Positions 8,711 to 17,887 of a stretch of 64,000 nt of DNA are shown in pieces. The notes beneath the pieces are model-generated. The model was not told the DNA's origin. It searched no databases and saw only the letters and a list, made by a program, of their open reading frames with translations. The stretch lies in the NCBI GenBank assembly GCA_963665575.2, contig CAXXDW010000003.1, positions 558,001 through 622,000 on the forward strand, in the 5' to 3' direction. The stretch is from Rariloculus sp963665575. GTDB taxonomy: Bacteria > Pseudomonadota > Gammaproteobacteria > Steroidobacterales > Rariloculaceae. Position numbers and translations under genes: made by a program. Numbering within the stretch: position 1 is the stretch's first letter; every line of letters starts with the position of its first letter.

Positions 8711-9810
8711 TACTCCCGATCCCAGTGCCGCACGATGGGCTGACCGTTGGCGCGCATGATGTCCATGTAGTCACGCAGTATCCGGTCGCCGGGCAAGCCG
8801 CGCCGTTCAAGGTCGTCGGCCCACTCCCTGGCCATGTTGGGCAGACTCTCGGCCCAGGCGTGGCGCTGCTCGTCGGTCAACGCCTGGATCGTTCCGCCCT
8901 GATGGACGAACTCCTCTCGACTCATCTCGGCGCGCCGGTCCGTTTCGAGCGCCAGTTCGTCGCGATAGTCGATCGCGGTTTCGGACAACACGCGGCGTAC
9001 TTCTTCAGGCATCCGCTCCCATGAGCGCTTGTTCATGGTGATGACCTTCGAGGTGACCGCGCCCAGGCGCACGTCGATCATGTAGGGCGCGACCTCGTAG
9101 AGCTTGTAGGCGACGGCCGCTTCGGCCCAGACGACCGTGCCGTCCGTGAGCCCTGTGGCGATGTTGTTGTAGAAGTCGCCGAGATTGCTGCTCACCGCTG
9201 CCGAGCCCAGCCCCTGCACGTATCGCAGGTTCAGGCCAACGCCGCAGATCTTCGTTCCCCTCAGGTCCTCGAGCGTCTGGATGGGTTCGTTCATCAATAC
9301 CTGGTAGGTGTCGATCGACCCGGCTGCCGTGAGAAAGACCTGGTTGTAGTCGTCCCATTGCTCGCGCAACTCCGGGTACTTCTCGACCAGTCCGTCGACC
9401 GTTCGGGCGACGAGGCCAATGTCCGCCGTTACCAGGGGCGTGACATAACTGATGTTGAAAAACGGAATCTTGTCCGGATGAAAGGGGGACGTCACGATGC
9501 CGATGTCCGCCAGACCGTACTGCAGTGCTTCGAGCACGCCGCCCGTCTTGGCCACCGTGCCCCCGAAAGCCCGGTTCCAGTCGATCTCGTAGTTGCCCGT
9601 CTGGGCCAGTCGACGGTCCACTTCGGGCATGTAGTAGTCGAGGAATACCCGCACCCAAAGCGCCGTGGGCGCGTACGCGTCGATGACGGTGAGCGGTATC
9701 GTCTCCTGTGCGCGCAGCGGCTTTGCACCGCCGACCAGGGCGGCGAGAATCCCGGTCAGCAGCAGCATCCGCGCGCAGCGACCGACCCTTGCGGACTTCA
9801 ATGAATTCAT
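8710..9810 (-). CDS. dctP: TRAP transporter substrate-binding protein (DctP)
   Basis: Periplasmic solute receptor of 366 residues. A signal peptide ending near KPLRAQ is followed by a DctP-fold lobe (IPLTVIDAYAPTALWVRVFLDY). The central Arg-bearing TRAP motif that usually contacts a carboxylate is less obvious than in model DctP proteins; LEDLRGTKICGVG is the matching strand. The C-terminal lobe ends in helices typical of the family. It is the first gene of the operon with dctQ and dctM. The ligand is unknown, probably a carboxylate. Confidence 0.92.
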   Translation of the reverse strand: MNSLKSARVGRCARMLLLTGILAALVGGAKPLRAQETIPLTVIDAYAPTALWVRVFLDYYMPEVDRRLAQTGNYEIDWNRAFGGTVAKTGGVLEALQYGLADIGIVTSPFHPDKIPFFNISYVTPLVTADIGLVARTVDGLVEKYPELREQWDDYNQVFLTAAGSIDTYQVLMNEPIQTLEDLRGTKICGVGLNLRYVQGLGSAAVSSNLGDFYNNIATGLTDGTVVWAEAAVAYKLYEVAPYMIDVRLGAVTSKVITMNKRSWERMPEEVRRVLSETAIDYRDELALETDRRAEMSREEFVHQGGTIQALTDEQRHAWAESLPNMAREWADDLERRGLPGDRILRDYMDIMRANGQPIVRHWDRE

Positions 9811-10021
9811 GGCGCCCTCGAATATGGGTGCACGCCCGATGCGCGCTCGCGATATTGTAGCGTCAGGAGCCCGCGCCGCAGGAAACCACGGTTACAAATC
9901 CGCTCTCGCCGGTCGAAGCGACGGCGACACGGAGTTCTCGCTGTCTTGACTCCCTGCGGCGCGGGGCACCGGCAAGTCCGTTGCACCCGCCGTCTCGCCG
10001 GCCGCCCGTTGCGGCTTCTGG

Positions 10022-10489
10022 TCATCGTCCCTGTTCCGGGCCCTTGCAAAGCATCATCACGAACCTGCGGCATATCGCGACCGGCACGTCGTCCTGGTTG
10101 TAGCCGCGGTGCTCGAACGTGAGGATGCCGTTCATCGGCCGCGAACGGCTCCGGCGCTTCGCGATAACCTCGGTTTCCACGTGCACCGTGTCACCGGGAA
10201 ACAGAGGATTCGGGAAATTTACATCCTCCATGCCGAGGTTGGCGACGGTCGTGCCGAGGGTCGCGTCGTTGATCGATATGCCCACGATGAGGCCCAGGGT
10301 GAACAAACTGTTGACGAGCGGCCGCCCGAATTCGGACTCCGTTCGCATGTACTCGTGGTCGATGTGAAGCGGCGCCGGATTGTGCGTCAGGGCACTGAAG
10401 AGCACATTGTCCGCTTCGGTCACGGTTCGGCGTATCGCATGCCGGAAAATCTGCCCCGGTTCGAATTCCTCGAAGTAGTATCCCGCCAT
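10022..10489 (-). CDS. MaoC-family (R)-hydratase / dehydratase
   Basis: Hot-dog fold protein of 155 residues beginning MAGYYFEEFEPGQIF. The hydratase motif is present as HNPAPLHIDHEYMRTESEFGRPLVN, which holds the Asp-His pair (DPxHxD-like) and the following glycine-rich helix; GLIVGISINDATLGTT and NFPNPLFPGDTVHVETEV complete the domain. Members hydrate enoyl-CoA or act on mesaconyl- or beta-methylmalyl-CoA. The in-frame extension upstream to 10990 lies over proC and is spurious. It lies on the same strand 83 bp after proC. Confidence 0.9.
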   Translation of the reverse strand: MAGYYFEEFEPGQIFRHAIRRTVTEADNVLFSALTHNPAPLHIDHEYMRTESEFGRPLVNSLFTLGLIVGISINDATLGTTVANLGMEDVNFPNPLFPGDTVHVETEVIAKRRSRSRPMNGILTFEHRGYNQDDVPVAICRRFVMMLCKGPEQGR

Positions 10490-10572
10490 TTTGCTATTCC
10501 GTCCCCTGACCCAATGACAAGTTTGGCGCCGCCCGGCAAGCAGCCGCGCCCCGGCGCGTTCATGAACGCGTT

Positions 10573-11391
10573 TTACACCGATGACAGCTCGCGACTTCTC
10601 CTGGCGGCTGCCCTGACAGCACGTCCCATCAGTTCGGCAAGCTGCCCTTCGGACATCAGCACTTCCAGCGCAGCCGCGGTCGTGCCGCCCGGACTCGTCA
10701 CCTGACGCCTGAGCTTCGCCGCATCGGCATCGGACTGCTCCGCGTAAACTCCCGTGCCTGCGACCGTACGCACGGCAAGCCGTGCCGCGACCTCGGCATC
10801 GAGACCGAGTTCGCACGCGGCCTCGGCGAGGCACTCGATCAGCAGCAGCGCATAGGCCGGACCGCTGCCGGAGACCGCTGTCACGACGTCCATCAACCGT
10901 TCGTCGCCCAGCCATTCGACCGAACCGATCGCCTCCATGAGTGCCGTGCTCACGGAGCGTTGTTCCGCGGTGACATGGTCGTTGGCGCACAGCGCGGTCA
11001 CGCCCCGGCCGATCGCGGCCGGAGTATTCGGCATGGCCCTGACAATGGCGGCTTCGGGACCGAGAACCGCTGCGATTCGCGCAATGGTCTTGCCGGCCGC
11101 GACCGACACAAACAGGCTGCGCTCGCCGAGCGCGCGGTAGTCCTGCAACACGTCGTCGACCTGTGCGGGTTTGACGGCCAGCAGCACGACCTCCGGATCA
11201 GCATCCCGATCGCCAAGCGATGCCGGCCACCGGGCGCTCGCCGTGATGCCGAGCGCCGCCGCGGCCTCGCGCGCATCGGGACTCGGATCGACGACGCTGA
11301 TCGTGACGGCTTCGCGTCCGTGCGCGAGCCAGCCCTTGACGAGCGCCTGGCCCATGTTGCCGAAGCCGACGAGGAGCAGCCGCTCAGCCAT
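10573..11391 (-). CDS. proC: Pyrroline-5-carboxylate reductase
   Basis: NAD(P)H-dependent reduction of 1-pyrroline-5-carboxylate to proline, the last step of proline synthesis, in the cytosol. The N-terminal Rossmann motif is LLLVGFGNMGQALVKGWL, with EVVLLAVKPAQ and the dinucleotide-domain end RAMPNTPAAIGRG. The C-terminal helical dimer domain has the family signature VTAVSGSGPAYALLLIE and RRQVTSPGGTTAAALEVL. At 272 residues the length is normal. It is followed by the MaoC gene and preceded by the damaged symporter gene. Confidence 0.97.
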   Translation of the reverse strand: MAERLLLVGFGNMGQALVKGWLAHGREAVTISVVDPSPDAREAAAALGITASARWPASLGDRDADPEVVLLAVKPAQVDDVLQDYRALGERSLFVSVAAGKTIARIAAVLGPEAAIVRAMPNTPAAIGRGVTALCANDHVTAEQRSVSTALMEAIGSVEWLGDERLMDVVTAVSGSGPAYALLLIECLAEAACELGLDAEVAARLAVRTVAGTGVYAEQSDADAAKLRRQVTSPGGTTAAALEVLMSEGQLAELMGRAVRAAARRSRELSSV

Positions 11392-11475
11392 CGTTCGCGG
11401 ACTCCACCGGACCCATTGCAGCTGCCGCCCGGCCAGCGTCCGTGGATTGAATCGGATTCGTTGCCGCTTGGCGGG

Positions 11476-12763
11476 TCATTGTGCTGCGCCTGCCGCAGCC
11501 GGACGTGCGAGCGTGTCGAGCGCCGCATCGGGATCGTCGAACCTCGCGCGGTCGAGCACACCTTCCGACTGGGCCACGAGACAGGCCACCGCACCGTCCC
11601 CGCAGACGTTGACGGCCGTACGCAGCATGTCGAGCAGCCGGTCTATGCCGATGATGAGCGCGATCCCTTCGACGGGCAGTCCGACCTGCCCGAGCACCAG
11701 CGCAATCATGATGAGCCCGGCGCTCGGCACCGCCGCGGTGCCGATCGAAGCGAGCGTCGCCGTGAGCACGACGGCGAGGTAGTCGCCGACCGACAGATCG
11801 ACTCCATAGACGTTGCTGATGAAAACAGTCGCGACGCCCAGCATGATCGCCGTGCCGTCCATGTTGATCGTTGCGCCAAGCGGTACCGAGAACGAGGCCA
11901 CGGAGTCACCGACGCCGAGTCGTTTTCTGACCGTAGCGAGCGTGAGCGGCAGCGTCGCACCGCTCGACGCCGTGCTGAATGCGAACATCAACACCGCGCG
12001 CATCTTGGCCAGGAAACCGATCGGGCTCAGCCGCGCGAGCCGGAGGACCAGCGTATACGTGAGAGCAACGTGCAGCAGCAGGCCGAGCACCAGGACTATT
12101 GCGTAGCCCGCCAACGGTATGAAGAGATCGAGGCCCTGAGCGGCGAACGTCGTCGTGACGAGAGCGAACACGCCGACCGGCGCCGTTCGAATCACGATGG
12201 TCACCAGCTTCATGACGACTTCATTGAGATCGGAAAACACCGCCCCGACGCGCCGGCCCCGCTTCACCGGAGAGGTTGATCGCGAACCCGAGCAGCAGCG
12301 CGAAGACGATGATCTGCAGCATCTGACCGTCCGCCAATGCACGCACGGGATTGGCAGGGAACATGTTGACGAAGACGTCGCTGAGCGGCGGCGGCGCTTG
12401 ACCCTGAAACGCCATGTCGCCGGCAAGCTCAAAGCCTTCGCCGGGCGATACGATCAGTGCGAGCGTCAAGGCGATCACGAGCGCGATGGCCGTCGTCAAC
12501 AGGAACAGGCCAATCGTCTTGAGCCCGACGCGTCCCAGCGACGCGGGATCGCCGAGCGCAGCCACGCCGCAGACGATCGACACGAGCACGAGCGGCACGA
12601 CCATCATCTGCAGCAGCACCACGAAAATCCGCCCGACCGCATCGAGCAGCCCGTCGACGAGCACGGCGTTGACCGCTGCCAGCGGCGCCCCAACGACATT
12701 GAAGATCGCGCCGACGACGATGCCCGCCGCCATCGCGATCAGGATTTTCTGCGTAAAGCTCAC
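11476..12763 (-). pseudogene. Sodium:dicarboxylate symporter (GltP type), one-base frameshift
   Basis: Two overlapping frames give one DAACS-family transporter. The first (12763 to about 12260) runs from MSFTQKILIAMAAGI to FALLLGFAINLSGEAG. The second continues with RVGAVFSDLNEVVMKLV to the stop at 11476, and contains the serine-rich reentrant loop FSTASSGATLPLT and the cation/substrate site SVPLGATINMDGTAI. Removing one base within GGCCCC (12255-12260 on the plus strand) joins them into about 428 residues, a normal length. No slippery site or structure suggests programmed frameshifting. It is either a recent inactivation or a sequencing indel. The transport substrate would be glutamate, aspartate or C4-dicarboxylates. 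Confidence 0.85.
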
Positions 12764-12784
12764 GTTTCGGGACTTGCCGCGGCC

Positions 12785-14771
12785 CTATTCGCCGAGCTTG
12801 CGGTCCGGGTCCGTGGGCTCGATGGCGACCAGGCTCGGACGCGGCGCGGCGTTCCCCCCGTCGGGCCAGCGGCTTGCATGATCGACCGCGCTACCGCCCT
12901 CGCCGGGATGCTGGACGGTCAGGAACAGGGTCCGCTCATCGGCCGTGATCTCGCAACCGCATATCTCGGCGCCGACAGGACCGCTCATGAACTGGCGCAC
13001 GTCGCCTCGATTTTCACCCTGAGTCGGGCATACGAAGCAGCCATTATTGTTCTCCCGAGGCTGCGTACCGTCGGTCACGATCCACAAATTGCCTGCCGAA
13101 TCGAGACTGAGGTTGTCGGGATTGGCGAAAGCGCTCAGTGCGTCGTCGTCAGCGTTGCCACCGAAATAGGTCACGTCGGTGTCGGCGGGCGCCTCGTCTG
13201 CCGCGACAGGCGTCGTGCGCAGGTTTCCCGCGGCCGGGTCGCCGCAGAGCATGAAGATTTCCCAGCGGAACGTTTCGGCCGCGGCATCCGCACCATTTTC
13301 CTCAAGTTCGAGGATATGTCCCCAGCGATTGGGAGCACGCGGGTTCGCAAGGTTTATGCCGCGATCGACATTCCGGGCGCCGGGCTCGTCCTCGGTACGC
13401 CCGCGGTTCACACCCTGGGTGCAGGCCACATAGACGGCTCCGGTCACGGGACTGACCGCGACGTCCTCCGGCCGATCGAGCGGCGTCGCACCAACGAGGT
13501 CGGCGGCTTCGCGGCAGCGCAGCACGACGTCGGCCTGCGATTGAAAGCCCGCCGAGGGCGTGAGCGCCTCGTGCCCGTTGAAGACCAGCGCCAGCCATTC
13601 GCCGCTGCCGTCGTCACGAAACCTCGCTACGTATAGCGTACCGGTGTCGAGCAGGTCGCGATTACGCTCCGGGCGCTCCGGGTCGAACCGCTCCGCCGAC
13701 ACGAACTTGTATAGATACTCGAACTCTTCGTCATCGCCGGTGTAAACCACGGCGCGGCCGTCACGCGCCAGCACCGCTGTCGCGCCCTCGTGCTTGAACC
13801 GGCCGAGGGCCGTTCGCTTTTTAACTGCGCGGTCGGGCGAAAAGGGATCGATCTCGACGATCCAGCCGAACTTCAGCGATTCGGATGGATTTTCCGCGAC
13901 GTCGAAACGGGGGTCGGCGTACTCCCAGCGAAACCTGCTGTCTCGGCGCCTCGGCGGCAGGCGCGCGTATGCGTGCTGGAGATCGGGCGTGAGGTTTGCC
14001 GCGCCGAAATTGCCAAAAAATATGTCGACATTTTCCTCGGCCGTCAGATAGGTACCCCAGGGTGTCGTGCCGGAGGCGCAATTGCAGAGCGTACCCAGTG
14101 CCGTCGCCGGAGCCTCGGCGTCGGAGCCTGCGAGCAGCGCATGAGCGCGGGCAGGGCCCCGCCATCTCGATCGGCGTGTTGGCCGTGATCCTGCGGTTGA
14201 ACGGCGAGTCGACGACGACGCGCCACGCGCCGTCATGCATGAGTTCAACGACGCTGATGCCGACCGCGGCCTGCATGTAGGCCACCATCTGCGGGTTGCG
14301 CGTGACGAGTTCGCCCCAGCTTCGTGTCGGGAGCGCTTCCGACCAACCCGGGAACAGCAGGCTCGGGCTCGGAAACTCGTGGTTGACGCACATGAGCATA
14401 CGCTCGTCGTCGATCCGAAAGAGACCGATGCCGTCGCAGTTGTAACCGAACTGCCGGGCCTGCGCCTCGGCGGCGCCGGCTTCAAAGAGCGCACCCTCGG
14501 CAACGCGCTCGGGTTCGAGTGCAGGCGCATCGCTGAAAAGCGGATCGCCCCAGCGAACGACGACATCCGCGCGATAGCCCGACGGAACATCAACCCGATC
14601 GTCCGCACTGCCCACGATGGGCTCGAAACCCAGCGGCGACAGCGGCGCTTGCGCCCAGACGGCATCGCCCGCAAGTGACAACGCCGCCAGGCCGCTGCCG
14701 CTTGCCAACACGCGCCGGCGACTGAGCCGACGATTCAGGACATCGCGAATACTCTCGCTCGGGAATCGCAT
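12785..14771 (-). pseudogene. PhoX-type secreted phosphatase (DUF839), one-base frameshift
   Basis: The N-terminal frame from 14771 has a twin-arginine signal (LSRRRVLASGSGLAALSLAG) and runs to NTPIEMAG. The other frame continues ARAHALLAGSDAEAPATA, then LCNCASGTTPWGTYLTAEEN, the hallmark PhoX segment with metal-binding Cys and Glu, and ends at 12785 with LVAIEPTDPDRKLGE. Later PhoX features include RWGHILELEE and FANPDNLSLDSAGNLWIVTDG. Deleting one base in GGGCCCC (14154-14160, plus strand) gives about 661 residues, in the PhoX range. PhoX enzymes are Tat-exported Ca/Fe phosphomonoesterases. The lesion has the same sequence context as that in the neighbouring symporter gene. Confidence 0.85.
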
Positions 14772-14854
14772 GACGGGGGTCTCAAGCTTGCCGGGAAAAG
14801 AAATGGTAGCCTATTCGCCGCCTTTTCGGACCGAAACTCAGGGGATCGCGAACG

Positions 14855-15244
14855 ATGGCCGATGACGTTGCCGATGCTGACATCACAATGGACGGAACCA
14901 ACCTCTACCGTGAGGAAACCTTCACCGATCGAAAGGTGGGCACGGTACAGCGCCTGACGCCGATCACCGCGGAGGGGCAACCGGACGCCGCTCGCCCCGT
15001 CCTCTACGTCGGCCAGACCCAAATCCTGACGCCCGGGGGCGCATTGCCGCTGAGCTTTGAGGTCGAGGCCGCTTCGCTCGAAGAGGCCGTGAGCATGTTC
15101 GGCGACGGCGCACAGGCGGCGGTCGAGACGACGATGCAGCGCCTCGACGAACTCAGGCGCCAGTCGGCATCGTCGCTGATCGTGCCGGGACAGGGCGGTG
15201 CGCCCGGCGCCCCGCCGTCGGGAAGCGGCATTCAGATTCCGTAA
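14855..15244 (+). CDS. Conserved-looking small cytosolic protein, function unknown
   Basis: A 129-residue acidic protein with no signal peptide or membrane segment. It has a beta-rich N-terminal half (GTNLYREETFTDRKVGTVQRL; VLYVGQTQILTPGGALPLSFEV), a helix that reads as an amphipathic oligomerisation segment (residues about 76-105) and a Gly/Pro-rich tail. I do not recognise the family. It starts 83 bp from the divergent PhoX-type gene, so the two share a promoter region. Codon use looks like that of its neighbours, which supports a real gene. Confidence 0.65.
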   Translation: MADDVADADITMDGTNLYREETFTDRKVGTVQRLTPITAEGQPDAARPVLYVGQTQILTPGGALPLSFEVEAASLEEAVSMFGDGAQAAVETTMQRLDELRRQSASSLIVPGQGGAPGAPPSGSGIQIP

Positions 15245-15467
15245 CGCGGCGCGGGCTTCCGGGAGCGGCGCAAGCCGCCAGGGGCGAAGCAGCGATCGCG
15301 CAGCACTGGCCCGAGAGTTACGCGAGCCACGTCCAGCATTGAGAATTACCGATGATTTTCAAAGGCTTGCGCGACAATCTAGAACTTCGCCCAAGTGACA
15401 CTTCGCGCTGGCCGCGAACATCGCGACCCTTGATGCAATTGTCGGGCCAGGGCGAGAAGCCTCCGCG

Positions 15468-16907
15468 ATGTTCCGCTCATTGATCGTGCTGCATCGGTGG
15501 ATGGGGATCGGCCTGGGCTGGTTGCTCGTGGCCTGGTGCATTTCCGGCATCGTCATGATGTACGTGCCCTACCCGTCCGTCTCGTTCGAGGAATACGTCG
15601 AGTCCCTGCCGCGCCTGCAACTTGACGGCTGCTGCGCGTCGTTTCCGGAAGGCTACAGTCCCGACTACGCCATCGATCGATTCTCGATCGAGATGCTCGG
15701 CGACCGGCCCGTGCTGCGCCTCGCCGACGACTTCGGCCGGCGCAGCGCGATCGACCTCGTCAGCGGCGAGCCGGTCGGTCCGATCGACGCCGATGCGGCC
15801 CTCGCCGTAGCGCAAGCGATGCGCGTCGGGAGGGGGCCCGCAGGCACACTCGACTACCTCGGCGCGGTCGAACGCGACCAGTGGACGGTAGGCGGAGGCT
15901 TCGTCAACGACCGGCCGCTGCACCACTTCGCGCTCAACGATGCAGCAGGCACGCAGTGGTACCTGTCGAGCGCGACCGGCGAGTTGGTCCAGCAGTCGAC
16001 CCGGCGCGAACGCGTCTGGGGCTGGTTCGGCGCCGTGACGCACTGGCTGTACCCCACGCTGCTCCGGCAAAACGCAAGGCTCTGGACCGAGATCGTGATC
16101 TGGTCGACCGTCGCGGGTCTGTTCCTGGCCGGTTTCGGAGCCTATATCGGGATCAGTCAACTCAGGCGCAGAAAAGACGGCCGCTGGTCGCCGTACCGCG
16201 GCATGGCCTGGTGGCACCACTGGCTCGGGCTCGTTTTCGGCGTGCTGACGCTGACCTGGCTCCTGAGCGGTCTGTTCTCGATGACGCCCTGGGGCCTCTT
16301 CCAGGGTTCGAGCACGCGTGCCGAAACAGCCCGTCTGCAAGGGACCACGATTACGCTGGCCGAAGCCGTGTCGCAGGCCGCACGCCTCGCGAGCCACGAT
16401 CTGCCAGCCGGGGTGTCGCGGATCGAATCGGCTCGACTTCTCGGGCAGGGCCACCTCATGGCGCAGGGCGCGGGTGGATACCGCGTGCGGCTCGCGGCGG
16501 CGAGTCTGGGCGATGCGCCGCTTCGCGACGATGAGCTACGCGCGGCAGCCGAAACGCTGACAGGCAACGGCGTATCGATCACCGCCGCCGAACTGCTGGA
16601 AGAAGGGGACGCCTACTACTTCAATCACCATGCGACGCGACCGTTTCCGGTCTATCGCGTGATCGTTGACGACACCGAGCGGACGCGCTACTACCTCGAC
16701 GGCACAAGCGGTCAACTCGTCAGCAAGGTCAACTCGAACCTGCGCTGGTACCGGTGGCTGCACCTGGGCTTGCACCGGCTCGACTTCACGGCCGCAATGC
16801 GCGCGCGGCCGGTCTGGGACATCCTGATGCTCTTGCTCATGGCGGGCGTGACGGCCGTGTGTATCACGGGCACCTACATGGGGATCCGGCACCTCGTGCG
16901 GCGATAA
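15468..16907 (+). CDS. PepSY-associated membrane protein
   Basis: Inner-membrane protein of 479 residues. Helices lie near residues 10-30 (LHRWMGIGLGWLLVAWCISGIVMMY), 200-225, 247-268 and 450-470, and the long loops between them carry PepSY-like repeats (for example ISQAARLASHDLPAGVSRIES-type and YRVIVDDTERTRYYLDGTSG). The LHRWMG and LHLGLHRLDF motifs hold the histidines shared with PepSY_TM proteins, which often accompany siderophore or ferric reductase functions. No TonB receptor or iron gene is adjacent. Its role is probably in periplasmic redox or metal handling, by family only. Confidence 0.8.
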   Translation: MFRSLIVLHRWMGIGLGWLLVAWCISGIVMMYVPYPSVSFEEYVESLPRLQLDGCCASFPEGYSPDYAIDRFSIEMLGDRPVLRLADDFGRRSAIDLVSGEPVGPIDADAALAVAQAMRVGRGPAGTLDYLGAVERDQWTVGGGFVNDRPLHHFALNDAAGTQWYLSSATGELVQQSTRRERVWGWFGAVTHWLYPTLLRQNARLWTEIVIWSTVAGLFLAGFGAYIGISQLRRRKDGRWSPYRGMAWWHHWLGLVFGVLTLTWLLSGLFSMTPWGLFQGSSTRAETARLQGTTITLAEAVSQAARLASHDLPAGVSRIESARLLGQGHLMAQGAGGYRVRLAAASLGDAPLRDDELRAAAETLTGNGVSITAAELLEEGDAYYFNHHATRPFPVYRVIVDDTERTRYYLDGTSGQLVSKVNSNLRWYRWLHLGLHRLDFTAAMRARPVWDILMLLLMAGVTAVCITGTYMGIRHLVRR

Positions 16908-17071
16908 CAGGCCTGCGATCGCAGACCGTTGCCCGAGTCCCGCTGCCGCAGCGCGGCGCAGGCAAAATCATGACGAGGGATGTCGGTCGAGTGCCGCAGC
17001 GCACCCCTCAAGCGAATGTGGCGACGTAGCCCCGCGCTCGCGAGACTACGTCACACGAGACTTCGTGCCTG

Positions 17072-17572
17072 TTACTCGGGCGGCGCGATCGTGGCGGGAT
17101 CCCAGTGCTCGTCGGCCTTGCCGTCGACGAAGCGCCAGGTGTCGAACCACGATGTCGAGTATGTCTCGCCCGGGTTGCGCGGATCCGGATAGGTACGCGG
17201 CCACAGGACCGTGACATAGTCGTCATCGGCCATGACGGCGACGATTTCCGTCGTCAGCTCGCCGCAGTCGTCCGTGCGCTCGCGCCCCAGGACTTCCGTG
17301 AAGAAATAGATCACTCCAGCGAGCCCCGATTCGGCGTTCGGATTGTGCTGGATGTACTGCTCGGTCAGCCATTCGCCGGCCCGGTCCCACTGGTTGCACT
17401 GCAGGAGTTCGCGCATGATGTGCAACGTCGCCTGCTTGTTGCGGTGCAGCACCGGATCGTCGTCGACGAACAGGGATTCGGGATCGTCCACGCCAACGAC
17501 CGGCTCCTGCGCAAGGAGCGGCAGGCTCAGCGTGGCTGCAATCAGGGCGATCAAGCTCGTTTGTACTTTCAT
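17072..17572 (-). CDS. Secreted SnoaL/NTF2-like protein, second paralog
   Basis: A 166-residue exported protein with signal peptide MKVQTSLIALIAATLSLPLLAQ. It has the same plan as the protein at 3876-4379: NKQATLHIMRELLQCNQWD, then EQYIQHNPNAESG in place of the YMQHNPNIPTG of the first protein, TVLWPRTYPDPRNPGETYST matching the ADPRNEGGTYTT of the first, and a C-terminal WFDTWRFVDGKADEHWDPA. The shared HNPN, DPRN and EHWD positions point to one binding pocket. The ligand is unknown. Confidence 0.8.
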   Translation of the reverse strand: MKVQTSLIALIAATLSLPLLAQEPVVGVDDPESLFVDDDPVLHRNKQATLHIMRELLQCNQWDRAGEWLTEQYIQHNPNAESGLAGVIYFFTEVLGRERTDDCGELTTEIVAVMADDDYVTVLWPRTYPDPRNPGETYSTSWFDTWRFVDGKADEHWDPATIAPPE

Positions 17573-17731
17573 TGACCGTACTCAGCTTCGTTGCTTCGGG
17601 ATCGCGCATGATCAGCATTAGCCAAATTGCTGTCAATGCGGAACCCTCGACCGGCAATCCCCCGGACACCTCCACGGCCGTCTGACTTCACCGCCCCCCT
17701 TCACGGCCTCGTTCCATCCAGGTTTGTCGGC

Positions 17732-17822
17732 GGATGGTTCCATGTGCGCAGGAGCGCGGCTCCATGGCCTCCAGCGTCTCGCCAAGCTTCGGGGATGGTT
17801 CTGTGTGCGCAGGCACGCGGCT
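17732..17822. repeat. Two copies of a 30-bp REP-like palindromic unit
   Basis: GGATGGTTCCATGTGCGCAG begins a 30-bp unit at 17732-17761, and a copy with four mismatches lies at 17793-17822. The first copy folds as GGAGC-GCG-GCTCC with flanking CCATG/CATGG. Extragenic palindromes of this look are commonly scattered in gammaproteobacterial genomes. Together they occupy most of the 315-bp gap (17573-17887) between the SnoaL-like and aldose dehydrogenase genes. I see no other gene there. Confidence 0.6.
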
Positions 17823-17887
17823 TTCGTCGCCGGAGCGTGCTCCCTATACTGCGGGCGTATCCGAACAACAACGAGCTGGAGGCCGCC

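Noticed and set aside
12255..12262. Programmed frameshift in the symporter gene
   Set aside because: No slippery heptamer, no downstream pseudoknot and no known family precedent; the same context is broken in the next gene, so error or decay is simpler.
10960..13636. Long plus-strand frames opposite proC, the symporter and the PhoX-type gene
   Set aside because: Antisense composition only. The minus-strand frames there have clear enzyme motifs.
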